From the NCBI GenBank assembly GCA_937876865.1, contig CALEFF010000088.1, positions 1 through 40,786 of the forward strand: a stretch of 40,786 bases of DNA, read 5' to 3'. The notes under the pieces were generated by a model. The model was not told the DNA's origin and made no database searches. It saw only the letters and a list, made by a program, of their open reading frames with translations. Position 1 is the stretch's first letter. Each line of letters begins with the position of its first letter. Positions 31,070 to 37,939 of the stretch are shown piece after piece. Origin of the DNA: an uncultured Bacteroidales bacterium (GTDB taxonomy: Bacteria > Bacteroidota > Bacteroidia > Bacteroidales > P3). The translations under genes were made by a program, and so were the position numbers.

Positions 31070-32329
31070 ATGATAAAACCATTAGCGGAGGTTTTACGTC
31101 CTCAAACTCTTGAAGACTACATAGGACAAGAACATTTAATTGGAGAAGGTGCAATATTGCATAGAGCAATCAAAGAAAACAATGTGCCATCTATGATTTT
31201 ATGGGGACCTCCCGGCGTTGGAAAAACTACTTTGGCTGGAATAATTGCAAATACCATATCAGCACAATTCTATACCTTGTCTGCAATCAATAGTGGTGTG
31301 AAAGAAGTAAGAGAAGTCATAGATAAAGCAAAACTTAACAATGGAAACTCAATCCTTTTTGTTGATGAAATTCATCGTTTCTCCAAAAACCAACAAGATT
31401 CCTTGCTTGGAGCAGTAGAACAAGGCATAGTAAGACTAATAGGAGCGACAACCGAAAACCCAAGTTTTGAAATCATATCACCACTTCTTTCAAGAGCACA
31501 AGTTTACATACTAAGAAATCTTGAAAAACATCATTTAGAAAAAATAATTCAAAAAGCTGTTTCTTATTTAGAACAAAGTGAAAACAGAAAAATAGAAATA
31601 AAAGAAACAGAAGCCTTAATTAGAATAAGCGGAGGTGATGCAAGAAAACTAATCAATGCAATAGAATTAGTATGCTCGCAATTCTCAGGCGATTTTGCAA
31701 TAGATAACAACTCCGTTTCTACAATTATTCAACAAAACATAGCAATATACGACAAAAAAGGGGAGAATCACTACGATATAATATCGGCTTTCATAAAAAG
31801 TATTAGAGGTTCCGACCCAAATGCAGCAGTTTATTGGTTAGCAAGAATGATTGTATCGGGAGAAGACCCACTTTTTATAGCAAGAAGAATGTTAATCTTA
31901 GCCTCAGAAGACATAGGAAATGCAAATCCAAATGCTCTTTTGCTTGCAAACAATTGTTTTGATGCAGTAAGCAAGATTGGTTATCCAGAATGTAGAATAA
32001 TACTCTCGCAAACAGCAGTATATTTAGCAACTTCTGCAAAAAGCAATTCTACATATATGGCAATTAACAAAGCGATAGAATTAGTTGAACAAACAGGAGA
32101 TAAACCTGTGCCAATACATTTAAGAAATGCACCAACAAAACTAATGAAAGACATAGGATATGGAGCAGATTATCGCTATTCTCACGATTATGCAAATCAT
32201 TTTGTACAACAACAATTTATGCCAGATGATTTGCAAGGAGTATCTCTTTACGAACCTGCCGACAATCGTCAAGAAAACTCTACAAGAGAACTATTAAGAA
32301 AATTATGGTCAGGAATATACAATTATTAA
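31070..32329 (+). CDS. rarA: Replication-associated recombination protein A (RarA/MgsA), AAA+ ATPase
   Basis: The product has 419 residues, the family's normal length. RarA is a clamp-loader-like ATPase acting at stalled replication forks. It begins PLAEVLRPQTLEDYIGQEHL and has Walker A GPPGVGKTT (46-54) and Walker B ILFVDEIHRFSKNQQD. GATTENPSFEIISPLLSRAQ contains sensor 1 and the Arg finger; GGDARKLINAIEL is sensor 2. The C-terminal tetramerisation domain includes IRGSDPNAAVYWLARM and HLRNAPTKLMKDIGYG. Intact and confidently assigned. Confidence 0.96.
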   Translation: MIKPLAEVLRPQTLEDYIGQEHLIGEGAILHRAIKENNVPSMILWGPPGVGKTTLAGIIANTISAQFYTLSAINSGVKEVREVIDKAKLNNGNSILFVDEIHRFSKNQQDSLLGAVEQGIVRLIGATTENPSFEIISPLLSRAQVYILRNLEKHHLEKIIQKAVSYLEQSENRKIEIKETEALIRISGGDARKLINAIELVCSQFSGDFAIDNNSVSTIIQQNIAIYDKKGENHYDIISAFIKSIRGSDPNAAVYWLARMIVSGEDPLFIARRMLILASEDIGNANPNALLLANNCFDAVSKIGYPECRIILSQTAVYLATSAKSNSTYMAINKAIELVEQTGDKPVPIHLRNAPTKLMKDIGYGADYRYSHDYANHFVQQQFMPDDLQGVSLYEPADNRQENSTRELLRKLWSGIYNY

Positions 32330-32333
32330 CCTT

Positions 32334-33002
32334 ATGAAAATAGTATTAGATTTTATAAATCAACTAAGTCTTAATAACAATAAAGAATGGTTTGATAAAA
32401 ACAAATCATTTTACCAAGAAGCAAAACATTGTTTTGAAACATTTACACAGCAATTAATTGCAAACATAGAAACTTTTGACCCAACAATTAGGGGCTTACA
32501 AGTAAAAGATTGTACATATAGAATATATCGCGACCTAAGATTCTCAAAAGACAAAACTCCTTATAAGACACACTTTGGAGCATATATATGTCCAAACGGT
32601 AAAAAGTCAGGTTTAGGAGGCTATTATTTTCATTTAGAAGCCGAATCAAAGCAATATCTTTCCTCGCACTTACTTGCAAGCGGTGCGGTTTGCCTTCCAA
32701 ACAATATAATCAATAGTATAAGAGAAGATGTGTTCTCTTTGCCAAACGAATTTCAATCTTGCTTAAGCAATGCAAAAGGTTGGGAGATAGACACTGAAAA
32801 TAAAATGAAAACAGTGCCAAAACAATTTCCAAAAGACGCAATAAACGCCGAATATTTAAAACTTAAAGACTTTATTTTAAGCAAAAAACTCGACGATTCT
32901 TACGTTTTATCAGACAACTTATTGGAAAGAGTAACCCAAGAATTTGAAAAAACAATGAAGTTCAAAGACTTTATCAACCGAGCAATACAAGCAGTTGATT
33001 AG
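32334..33002 (+). CDS. DUF2461 family protein
   Basis: The product has 222 residues and matches the DUF2461 family along its length: FINQLSLNNNKEWFDKNK at the start, TYRIYRDLRFSKDKTPYKTHFG in the middle, and GLGGYYFHLEAESKQYLSSHLL. The family is widespread and its function is unknown to me. No signal peptide or membrane segment is present. It follows rarA by 4 bases. Its TAG stop interlocks with the TAA stop of the convergent ABC permease gene in the tetranucleotide TTAG (32999-33002). Confidence 0.88.
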   Translation: MKIVLDFINQLSLNNNKEWFDKNKSFYQEAKHCFETFTQQLIANIETFDPTIRGLQVKDCTYRIYRDLRFSKDKTPYKTHFGAYICPNGKKSGLGGYYFHLEAESKQYLSSHLLASGAVCLPNNIINSIREDVFSLPNEFQSCLSNAKGWEIDTENKMKTVPKQFPKDAINAEYLKLKDFILSKKLDDSYVLSDNLLERVTQEFEKTMKFKDFINRAIQAVD

Positions 33003-34342
33003 TTCTTATATTTCAACCATTTCCACAACTCTTTATAAGTAATCTTCTTGCCGTACATAAGTATTCCTGTGCGGTAAATTTTTGCTGCAATCACAACACA
33101 TATTACAATAAAGACAATCATCAAAGAGCAAGAAAGAAGAATTTCCCAACTTGCAACTCCAAAAGGTATTCTGACCATCATAGCAACAGGAGCTGTGAAA
33201 GGAATTATTGAAAGCCAAAAAGCAATAGAACTTGTTGGGTTATCGCTCAATATAGGCAAACAAATGATTGCTAAAATCAAAGGAATAGTTACAGGAAGTG
33301 TAAATTGACTTCCGTCCGTATCAACATCGAGCAGTGAACCTATTGCACCAAACAAAGATGCGTACAATAAAAATCCCATAATGAAATAAAACACAAACAT
33401 ACCTACCATTAAAGGAATATTTATTGCAAAAAGACCGCTTACAAGTTCAGAAACCTCACTTGCTTCCGTTGCATTGATTTGATCAACCGTTACAATTCTT
33501 TGGTCAATATTGATTGTTTGTTCTTGTGGTGCAGAAAATATTTCAGGAGCGGCAGTTTGAGCAAAAGTGATTATTCCAAAAATAATTACAATCCACAATA
33601 CAATTTGAGTAAGACTCACAAGAGCAATAGCAATTATCTTTCCAAATAGCAATTCTATTGGCCTTACGCTTGAAACCAAAACCTCCACAACTCGATTCAT
33701 TTTTTCGTCCGATACACTCTTCATAATTTGAGCACCAAATAAAAAGACAAAGAAATAAATCAAGAATCCTGATACCATACCAAGTAACATCTTGACTTCA
33801 TTATAGGATTCTTCTCCCGAAAATATATTTTTAGTGTAGAAATCTATTGTAGGATTGTTTACCCACGCAATTTCCTTTTCATTCATTCCATAATCCAATC
33901 GAAGAATGCTGTTTTTCAATATATTTGTTAGTTGATTTTTTATTTCCTCTTGTACACTTCCTGGAATTTCTTGCTCGCCATAATACATAAAACCTTTAAT
34001 AGGAGGCGTGTCGTTAGTCTTTACAATTTCCAAAACTCCATCAACTCCACCTTCTTTCAAAATAGTTTGAGCAGTTTCTATATTATCAAAATATTCAAAC
34101 TTAATTCTATCTGAGGATTTAAATTGATTTTTAAATAAATATACACTATCGTTTTGACTAATGTTAAGAGTTTGATCAACAACCATTACATTCAATCTAT
34201 CTTCCTCAATAGTAGAGAGAAAAAATGGAGTAAAAATCAATAAACTCATTAAAATAGGTCCGAGAATAGTCATTACAAGAAACGATTTCTTGCTAACACG
34301 AGTTAGATATTCTCTTTTTATTATGATTTTTATTTTATTCAT
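32999..34342 (-). CDS. ABC-2 type (NatB-like) transporter permease
   Basis: The product has 447 residues. One helix near the N-terminus (about 20-43) is followed by a long extracytoplasmic domain of about 130 residues, then five or six helices (about 180-430) with the family segment SVSDEKMNRVVEVLVSSVRPIELLFGK. This is the NatB/CcmB-like ABC-2 exporter layout. In known NatAB pairs the substrate is Na+ or K+ linked to stress, but many relatives export other compounds, so I leave the substrate open. The gene overlaps the ATPase gene upstream by 8 bases, so the two subunits are made together. Confidence 0.9.
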   Translation of the reverse strand: MNKIKIIIKREYLTRVSKKSFLVMTILGPILMSLLIFTPFFLSTIEEDRLNVMVVDQTLNISQNDSVYLFKNQFKSSDRIKFEYFDNIETAQTILKEGGVDGVLEIVKTNDTPPIKGFMYYGEQEIPGSVQEEIKNQLTNILKNSILRLDYGMNEKEIAWVNNPTIDFYTKNIFSGEESYNEVKMLLGMVSGFLIYFFVFLFGAQIMKSVSDEKMNRVVEVLVSSVRPIELLFGKIIAIALVSLTQIVLWIVIIFGIITFAQTAAPEIFSAPQEQTINIDQRIVTVDQINATEASEVSELVSGLFAINIPLMVGMFVFYFIMGFLLYASLFGAIGSLLDVDTDGSQFTLPVTIPLILAIICLPILSDNPTSSIAFWLSIIPFTAPVAMMVRIPFGVASWEILLSCSLMIVFIVICVVIAAKIYRTGILMYGKKITYKELWKWLKYKN

Positions 34343-35246
34343 TATTTTTGATTGTTTCTATAAAAATATTATTCATTGAAGGAAGAATCTCTCTGTAAGA
34401 AAGAATATTAGTTTCTTTTAGAATATTAGAAAGTAAATCTGCATTTCTTCCTTTTTCTATTGAAAGGGTTAATATGGATTTCTCTTTATCTGTCTTTGAA
34501 TTTAAAAGTTCGCAACCTTCAATCAACAAGTTCTCTACTTGTTCTTGATAAGGAATTATGATTTCAAATCTATTTTGCTTAAATCTCTCTTTTATTTCAT
34601 ATACATTTCCCTCTAAAATCATCTTAGACTTGTTTATAAGGGCAATAGAGTCGCAAATCTCTTCCACACTCTCCATATTGTGAGTAGAAAAGATGATTGT
34701 AGCACCTTTATCTCTAAGATTTAAGATTTCATTCTTTAAAAGATTTGCATTTAAAGGGTCAAAACCACTAAAAGGCTCATCAAAAATAAGTAGTTTCGGC
34801 TCATGAAGAATCGTTGTTATAAATTGAATCTTTTGAGCCATACCTTTTGATAATTCTTCCACACGTTTATTCCACCAATTACTTATTTCAAAACGTTCAA
34901 ACCAATATTCTAATCTTTTTTTAGCCTCTTTTTTTGAAAGTCCTTTTAATTCTGCAAAATAAATAGCCTGTTCACCCACCTTCATTTTCTTATAAAGTCC
35001 TCTTTCTTCGGGCAAATAGCCAATGTTTTTAATGTCTTCTCTTGTTAATTTATTGCCAAAAAACAAAATTTCTCCTTCATCAGGGGCTGTAATTTGATTT
35101 ATCATTCTAATAAGAGTAGTTTTTCCTGCTCCATTAGGACCTAAAAGTCCAAAAATTTCACCTTCTTTGATTTTTATTGAGACTTTATCTAAAACTTTAT
35201 GAGAAGAATATGATTTACTAACCTCTTTGGTTTCTAAAATATTCAT
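34335..35246 (-). CDS. ABC transporter ATP-binding protein (NatA-like)
   Basis: The product has 303 residues. It has Walker A GLLGPNGAGKTT (33-44), signature LSKGMAQK (132-139, the LSGGQ position), Walker B LLIFDEP (152-158) and the switch His189 in STHNMESVEEI. An 80-residue C-terminal extension (about 220-303) is typical of drug/ion exporters of the NatA/CcmA group. It drives the permease encoded directly downstream. Upstream lies a 97-base gap filled by 21-base-phased repeats, with no TAnnTTTG element, so how it is transcribed is unclear; read-through from the FISUMP gene is possible. Confidence 0.93.
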   Translation of the reverse strand: MNILETKEVSKSYSSHKVLDKVSIKIKEGEIFGLLGPNGAGKTTLIRMINQITAPDEGEILFFGNKLTREDIKNIGYLPEERGLYKKMKVGEQAIYFAELKGLSKKEAKKRLEYWFERFEISNWWNKRVEELSKGMAQKIQFITTILHEPKLLIFDEPFSGFDPLNANLLKNEILNLRDKGATIIFSTHNMESVEEICDSIALINKSKMILEGNVYEIKERFKQNRFEIIIPYQEQVENLLIEGCELLNSKTDKEKSILTLSIEKGRNADLLSNILKETNILSYREILPSMNNIFIETIKNNE

Positions 35247-35254
35247 TGCGAAAA

Positions 35255-35330
35255 ATTTTTCTTTGATTTTTGAAAATATTTCTTTACTTTTTTGAAATTT
35301 TTCTTTGATTTTTTTTATTTTTTCTTTGAA
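35255..35330. repeat. Four CTTTG-type boxes exactly 21 bases apart (locus 4)
   Basis: On the plus strand CTTTGA at 35261, CTTTAC at 35282, CTTTGA at 35303 and CTTTGA at 35324 are each 21 bases apart. They are embedded in T- and A-tracts of the form TTTTTCTTTGATTTTTGAAA. They fill the gap between the FISUMP gene and the ABC ATPase gene (both minus strand). This is the clearest of four such loci in the window. Confidence 0.8.
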
Positions 35331-35343
35331 ATAATTTTCTTTT

Positions 35344-36072
35344 TTATTGCTTTACACATCTAACACTTCGTCCGAAGGCTCTAAAACCGTATGTTGTGAT
35401 ATTAGGTACAAGGTCATCTCTATTAAAATCAATACAAGACGAAGTGCCTCTTGCGATTGTGTTTGCAGCCCAATAATATCCTCTTGTACCTATATGAATA
35501 AAATGTCCTGTGTAAGCGTTTCTAAGTCCTCCGGCAGGTAATAATAATTGTCCGTCAGCAATGCTAAGATAGTAATAACCATCTTCTGTAATTTTTACTT
35601 CAAATCCTAAGTTTAACAAGGCTCTCCATTCCTCCGAAGTAGGAACTCTATAACCACAAGGACAAGGATTTGTTAAACCATCTTCACTTTGCCAAAGTCC
35701 ATCATCAGAATTTATCATCCAATCATTAGATTTTTTTTCATCAACGATAAATTTGCCGTGATTTACTTCAAAACTATTTGCTAAAACTAAGGTTGTATCA
35801 GATAATCTTTTTTCGTGTCCATCGGTTTGCCGACCCCATTGATACAAATCACCCCAAGAATCAGCGGAATTAACATCAGAAGATAAAGCACCAAGATTTC
35901 TATCCAAGAAAATAAGTTCTCCAACCACAGTTTTTATAGGAGGGAGTTCGTAATAAGAGAATTTTCCATCTTCTGTAACGATGGGTTTTGAGAATTGAGA
36001 ATCATAATTCTGTGCAAATGTTGAAAAAAAACACAACATTAGCAGTAAAAAATACGTTATTTGTTTAAACAT
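35344..36072 (-). CDS. Secreted FISUMP-domain protein
   Basis: The product has 242 residues. After a signal peptide (MFKQITYFLLLMLCFFSTFAQ region) lies a single 'Fibrobacter succinogenes major paralogous' domain, seen from GELIFLDRNLGA, DSWGDLYQWGRQTDGHE, NPCPCGYRVPTSEEWRAL, LLLPAGGLRN, GTRGYYWAANT and FGRSVRCVK at the end. The domain is related to formylglycine-generating-enzyme-like/lectin folds; its role is unknown. There is no T9SS tail or lipobox, so the product is probably periplasmic. The gene is transcribed away from the His/Cys-repeat gene, with a probable -7 element 36 bases upstream. Confidence 0.85.
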   Translation of the reverse strand: MFKQITYFLLLMLCFFSTFAQNYDSQFSKPIVTEDGKFSYYELPPIKTVVGELIFLDRNLGALSSDVNSADSWGDLYQWGRQTDGHEKRLSDTTLVLANSFEVNHGKFIVDEKKSNDWMINSDDGLWQSEDGLTNPCPCGYRVPTSEEWRALLNLGFEVKITEDGYYYLSIADGQLLLPAGGLRNAYTGHFIHIGTRGYYWAANTIARGTSSCIDFNRDDLVPNITTYGFRAFGRSVRCVKQ

Positions 36073-36107
36073 TTTCTAAATATTTATTATTTTTGTAAAA
36101 AACATTG

Positions 36108-36115
36108 CAAAATTA
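36108..36115 (-). promoter_or_regulatory. Probable -7 element of the FISUMP gene
   Basis: TAATTTTG on the minus strand is 36 bases before the ATG at 36072. No -33 TTTG is clear. Confidence 0.5.
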
Positions 36116-36139
36116 TGTTTTTTTTAGCAAAAAGTGTAA

Positions 36140-36147
36140 TAATTTTG
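36140..36147 (+). promoter_or_regulatory. Probable -7 element of the His/Cys-repeat gene
   Basis: TAATTTTG fits TAnnTTTG 50 bases before the ATG at 36197, and faces away from the FISUMP promoter. The expected -33 position holds only a T-run, so a promoter for an alternative sigma factor, such as the ECF factor encoded downstream, is also possible in this gap. Confidence 0.45.
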
Positions 36148-36196
36148 AAATATAATTGTCTAAACAGATATAAAAATTAAAAAAAAGAGAAAAACC

Positions 36197-36529
36197 ATGA
36201 AAAAATTAATGTTATTAGTAGCTGCATTAGCATTTACAGCAGTTACAGTTGCACAAGAACCTGTTAAAAAAGTAGAAAAGAAAGCAAAAGTTGAAAAAAC
36301 ACACAAATGCACAGGTGAATGTAAATCAAAAGATGCAAATCACAAATGTACAGGTGAGCACAAACACGATGCAAATCACAAATGTAGCGGAAATCACAAG
36401 CACGATGTGAAAGTAAAAGATGGAAAACAAGTAAAAGAACACAAATGTAGCGGAAATCACAAGCACGATGCAAATCACAAATGCACAGGAACTTGTGATC
36501 ATCACAAAAAAGCAGAAGTAAAGAAATAA
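36197..36529 (+). CDS. Secreted His/Cys-repeat protein, probable metal binder
   Basis: The product has 110 residues. A signal peptide (MKKLMLLVAALAFTAVTVAQ) and a Lys/Glu linker are followed by five HKC(T/S)G repeats, several continuing as GNHKHD or GEHKHD, ending in TCDHHKK. By count the mature part has 13 His and 7 Cys in about 80 residues, which points to binding of soft or borderline metals such as Cu, Zn, Ni or Co in the periplasm. I know no named family with this repeat. The DNA includes an exact 31-base direct repeat (36377-36407 and 36440-36470), so the array probably grew by duplication. A hairpin follows it, and then the ECF sigma-factor gene and its likely sensor, which suggests this is an effector or buffer of that system. 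Confidence 0.85.
   Translation: MKKLMLLVAALAFTAVTVAQEPVKKVEKKAKVEKTHKCTGECKSKDANHKCTGEHKHDANHKCSGNHKHDVKVKDGKQVKEHKCSGNHKHDANHKCTGTCDHHKKAEVKK
36377..36470 (+). repeat. Exact 31-base direct repeat inside the His/Cys gene
   Basis: The 31 bases at 36377-36407 recur unchanged at 36440-36470 (period 63) and encode HKCSGNHKHD. Identity at third codon positions points to recent duplication or gene conversion rather than protein-level selection alone. Confidence 0.85.
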
Positions 36530-36547
36530 TCAAAACTCTCTAAAACC

Positions 36548-36582
36548 AGCAAAGGCAAGTCTAAGGCTTGCTTTTGCTTTTG
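36548..36582 (+). terminator. Terminator or attenuator hairpin between the His/Cys gene and the sigma factor
   Basis: AGCAAAGGCAAG (36548-36559) pairs with CTTGCTTTTGCT (36567-36578, one G-U pair) around a 7-base loop, followed by TTTG. It ends the His/Cys gene 18 bases after its stop, yet the sigma-factor ATG follows only 8 bases after the stem. The sigma operon must therefore be reached by read-through or from a promoter inside the upstream gene, and the hairpin could mask the start of translation. Confidence 0.7.
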
Positions 36583-36586
36583 TGTT

Positions 36587-37147
36587 ATGAGTGAAGAACA
36601 ACTTATTTCTCAGATTCTAAAAGGGGATACTACTGCTTTTGAGGTATTGTTCAATGAGTATCAACTCAAAATATTGAATCTATGTTATGCAATGTTGCAT
36701 AATAGGGAAGAGGCTGAGGATTTAACACAAGAGGTCTTTTTAGAGGTTTATAGAAGTTTAGACAAATTTCAAAACAAGTGTAAATTATCTACTTGGATTT
36801 ATAGAATAGCGGTCAATAAGAGCATAAATCAATCAAAGAAAAACAAATTAAGACGTTTCTTTTCAATGGAATCCTCTGATGCAATAGCGGTTGCTTCTTT
36901 TGAACAAACGGATTGGAGCCTTGAAGATAAACAATATAACAACTACTTACATCAAGCCTTAGAAAAACTTCCAACAAAACAAAAACAAGCATTCATTCTC
37001 TACACCTATGACGGACTCGCACAAAAAGAAATAGCAGACATAATGAAATGTTCGCTTCAATCGGTAGAGGTGCTTGTACATAGAGCCAGAAAATCATTAC
37101 AAAAACATATAGAATCAATAGATAAAGGACTTTTTAATAAGAAATAA
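36587..37147 (+). CDS. ECF-type RNA polymerase sigma factor
   Basis: The product has 186 residues. Region 2 is seen at about 10-85: AFEVLFNEYQLKILNLCYAM, REEAEDLTQEVFLEVYRSL, and STWIYRIAVNKSINQSKK. Region 4 is at about 120-175: ALEKLPTKQKQAFILYTYDG, LAQKEIADIMKCSLQSVEV, and HRARKSLQKHI. Length and layout match ECF sigma-70 factors. The two following genes, 2 and 4 bases apart, encode a single-pass protein with a cytosolic head and an anchored periplasmic Cys/His protein, the same kinds of partner as in the cnr system of Cupriavidus metallidurans (sigma CnrH, anti-sigma CnrY, sensor CnrX), in a different gene order. The target promoters are unknown; none is evident by eye. Confidence 0.93.
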   Translation: MSEEQLISQILKGDTTAFEVLFNEYQLKILNLCYAMLHNREEAEDLTQEVFLEVYRSLDKFQNKCKLSTWIYRIAVNKSINQSKKNKLRRFFSMESSDAIAVASFEQTDWSLEDKQYNNYLHQALEKLPTKQKQAFILYTYDGLAQKEIADIMKCSLQSVEVLVHRARKSLQKHIESIDKGLFNKK

Positions 37148-37149
37148 AT

Positions 37150-37440
37150 ATGAAAATTGAAGATTTAATAGAAAGAGATAAACAAAAACAAGCAAATCCT
37201 TTTGCATTCACTCGCCTGCAAGGTAGATTAAATGAAAAAACAAATCAATCAAAACACTTTGTTCTTTTACATAGTTTGCAAATCATTAGCCTTTTATTAG
37301 TATTTGTCTTGTCGGTTAATCTTTTCACTGAATCAAAGACCCAAGAAATCTCTTCGCAAGAATCTTCTTTTGAACAATTTGCACAAGAGAATTATTTTGA
37401 TATATTAACCAACTATTATCCTGAAATATTATTTGAATAA
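37150..37440 (+). CDS. Single-pass membrane protein, candidate anti-sigma factor
   Basis: The product has 96 residues. A charged N-terminal part (MKIEDLIERDKQKQANPF, to about 37) precedes one transmembrane helix (about 40-60, LLHSLQIISLLLVFVLSVNL) and an acidic periplasmic tail that ends in YYPEILFE. No zinc-finger anti-sigma motif (HxxxCxxC) is present, so it is not the common ZAS type. Size and topology are close to CnrY, whose short cytosolic head holds the sigma factor. The assignment rests on these features and on position: it starts 2 bases after the sigma gene and 4 bases before the sensor gene. Confidence 0.7.
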   Translation: MKIEDLIERDKQKQANPFAFTRLQGRLNEKTNQSKHFVLLHSLQIISLLLVFVLSVNLFTESKTQEISSQESSFEQFAQENYFDILTNYYPEILFE

Positions 37441-37444
37441 GATT

Positions 37445-37939
37445 ATGAATAAGAAAATATTGATAATAGAAATAGCTATATTAGTGCTTTTGACAGGATT
37501 GAATGTTTTTTTGTTTTTTAGCAAAAAAGAAACTCCCTCTGCGTGTAATCACGAAAATTGTACCAATACGGAGTGTTATTTAACAAATACAATCTCATTA
37601 AACGAGAATCAAAAACAACAATATCAAGCAATAAAGCAAAAGTATCAACAACAAGCCATTCTAATTGCCGATAGCCTGCACATAAGTCAAGAACATCTTA
37701 TGAGAAACCTTATGAATAATCCACAAGATTCAATAAAAATAAGAGAAATAGAACAAGTAATCTCTCGTTGTCAAGCAGAACTTTTACACATTTCAGTCAA
37801 TCAATACAACGAAATAAAATCTATTTTAACTCCTTCGCAAATACCTGCATTAGATAAGTTGTTTTCTCAAATCTTTATTTGTCGCCCTACTTGCAATCAT
37901 AGAGAAGAAGATGCAGGCACTCACCCTCCGCTTCACTAA
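37445..37939 (+). CDS. Anchored periplasmic heavy-metal-sensor-like protein (CnrX/CpxP-type)
   Basis: The product has 164 residues from the ATG at 37445; a TTG 12 bases earlier would overlap the preceding stop. A single N-terminal helix (about 4-25) anchors a periplasmic domain. Directly after it is CNHENCTNTEC, then a long helical region with LNENQKQQYQAIKQKYQQQ, an RNLMNNPQDSIKIREIEQVI turn and a second helix with ILTPSQIPALDKLF. This is the four-helix layout of CnrX/ZraP/CpxP proteins, with the Spy/CpxP-like 'Lt..Q'. The end CRPTCNHREEDAGTHPPLH adds two Cys and several His. Together they make a likely metal site. Its stop interlocks with that of the convergent outer-membrane protein gene (CTAA). 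Confidence 0.8.
   Translation: MNKKILIIEIAILVLLTGLNVFLFFSKKETPSACNHENCTNTECYLTNTISLNENQKQQYQAIKQKYQQQAILIADSLHISQEHLMRNLMNNPQDSIKIREIEQVISRCQAELLHISVNQYNEIKSILTPSQIPALDKLFSQIFICRPTCNHREEDAGTHPPLH

Noticed and set aside
35255..35330. CRISPR-like array at the 21-base-phased boxes
   Set aside because: Units are short, AT-only and degenerate, with no distinct spacers and no cas gene nearby.
36264..36533. Antisense open frame over the His/Cys-repeat gene
   Set aside because: It is the mirror of the repeated His/Cys codons, reading as Cys/Leu/Phe repeats without a start context.
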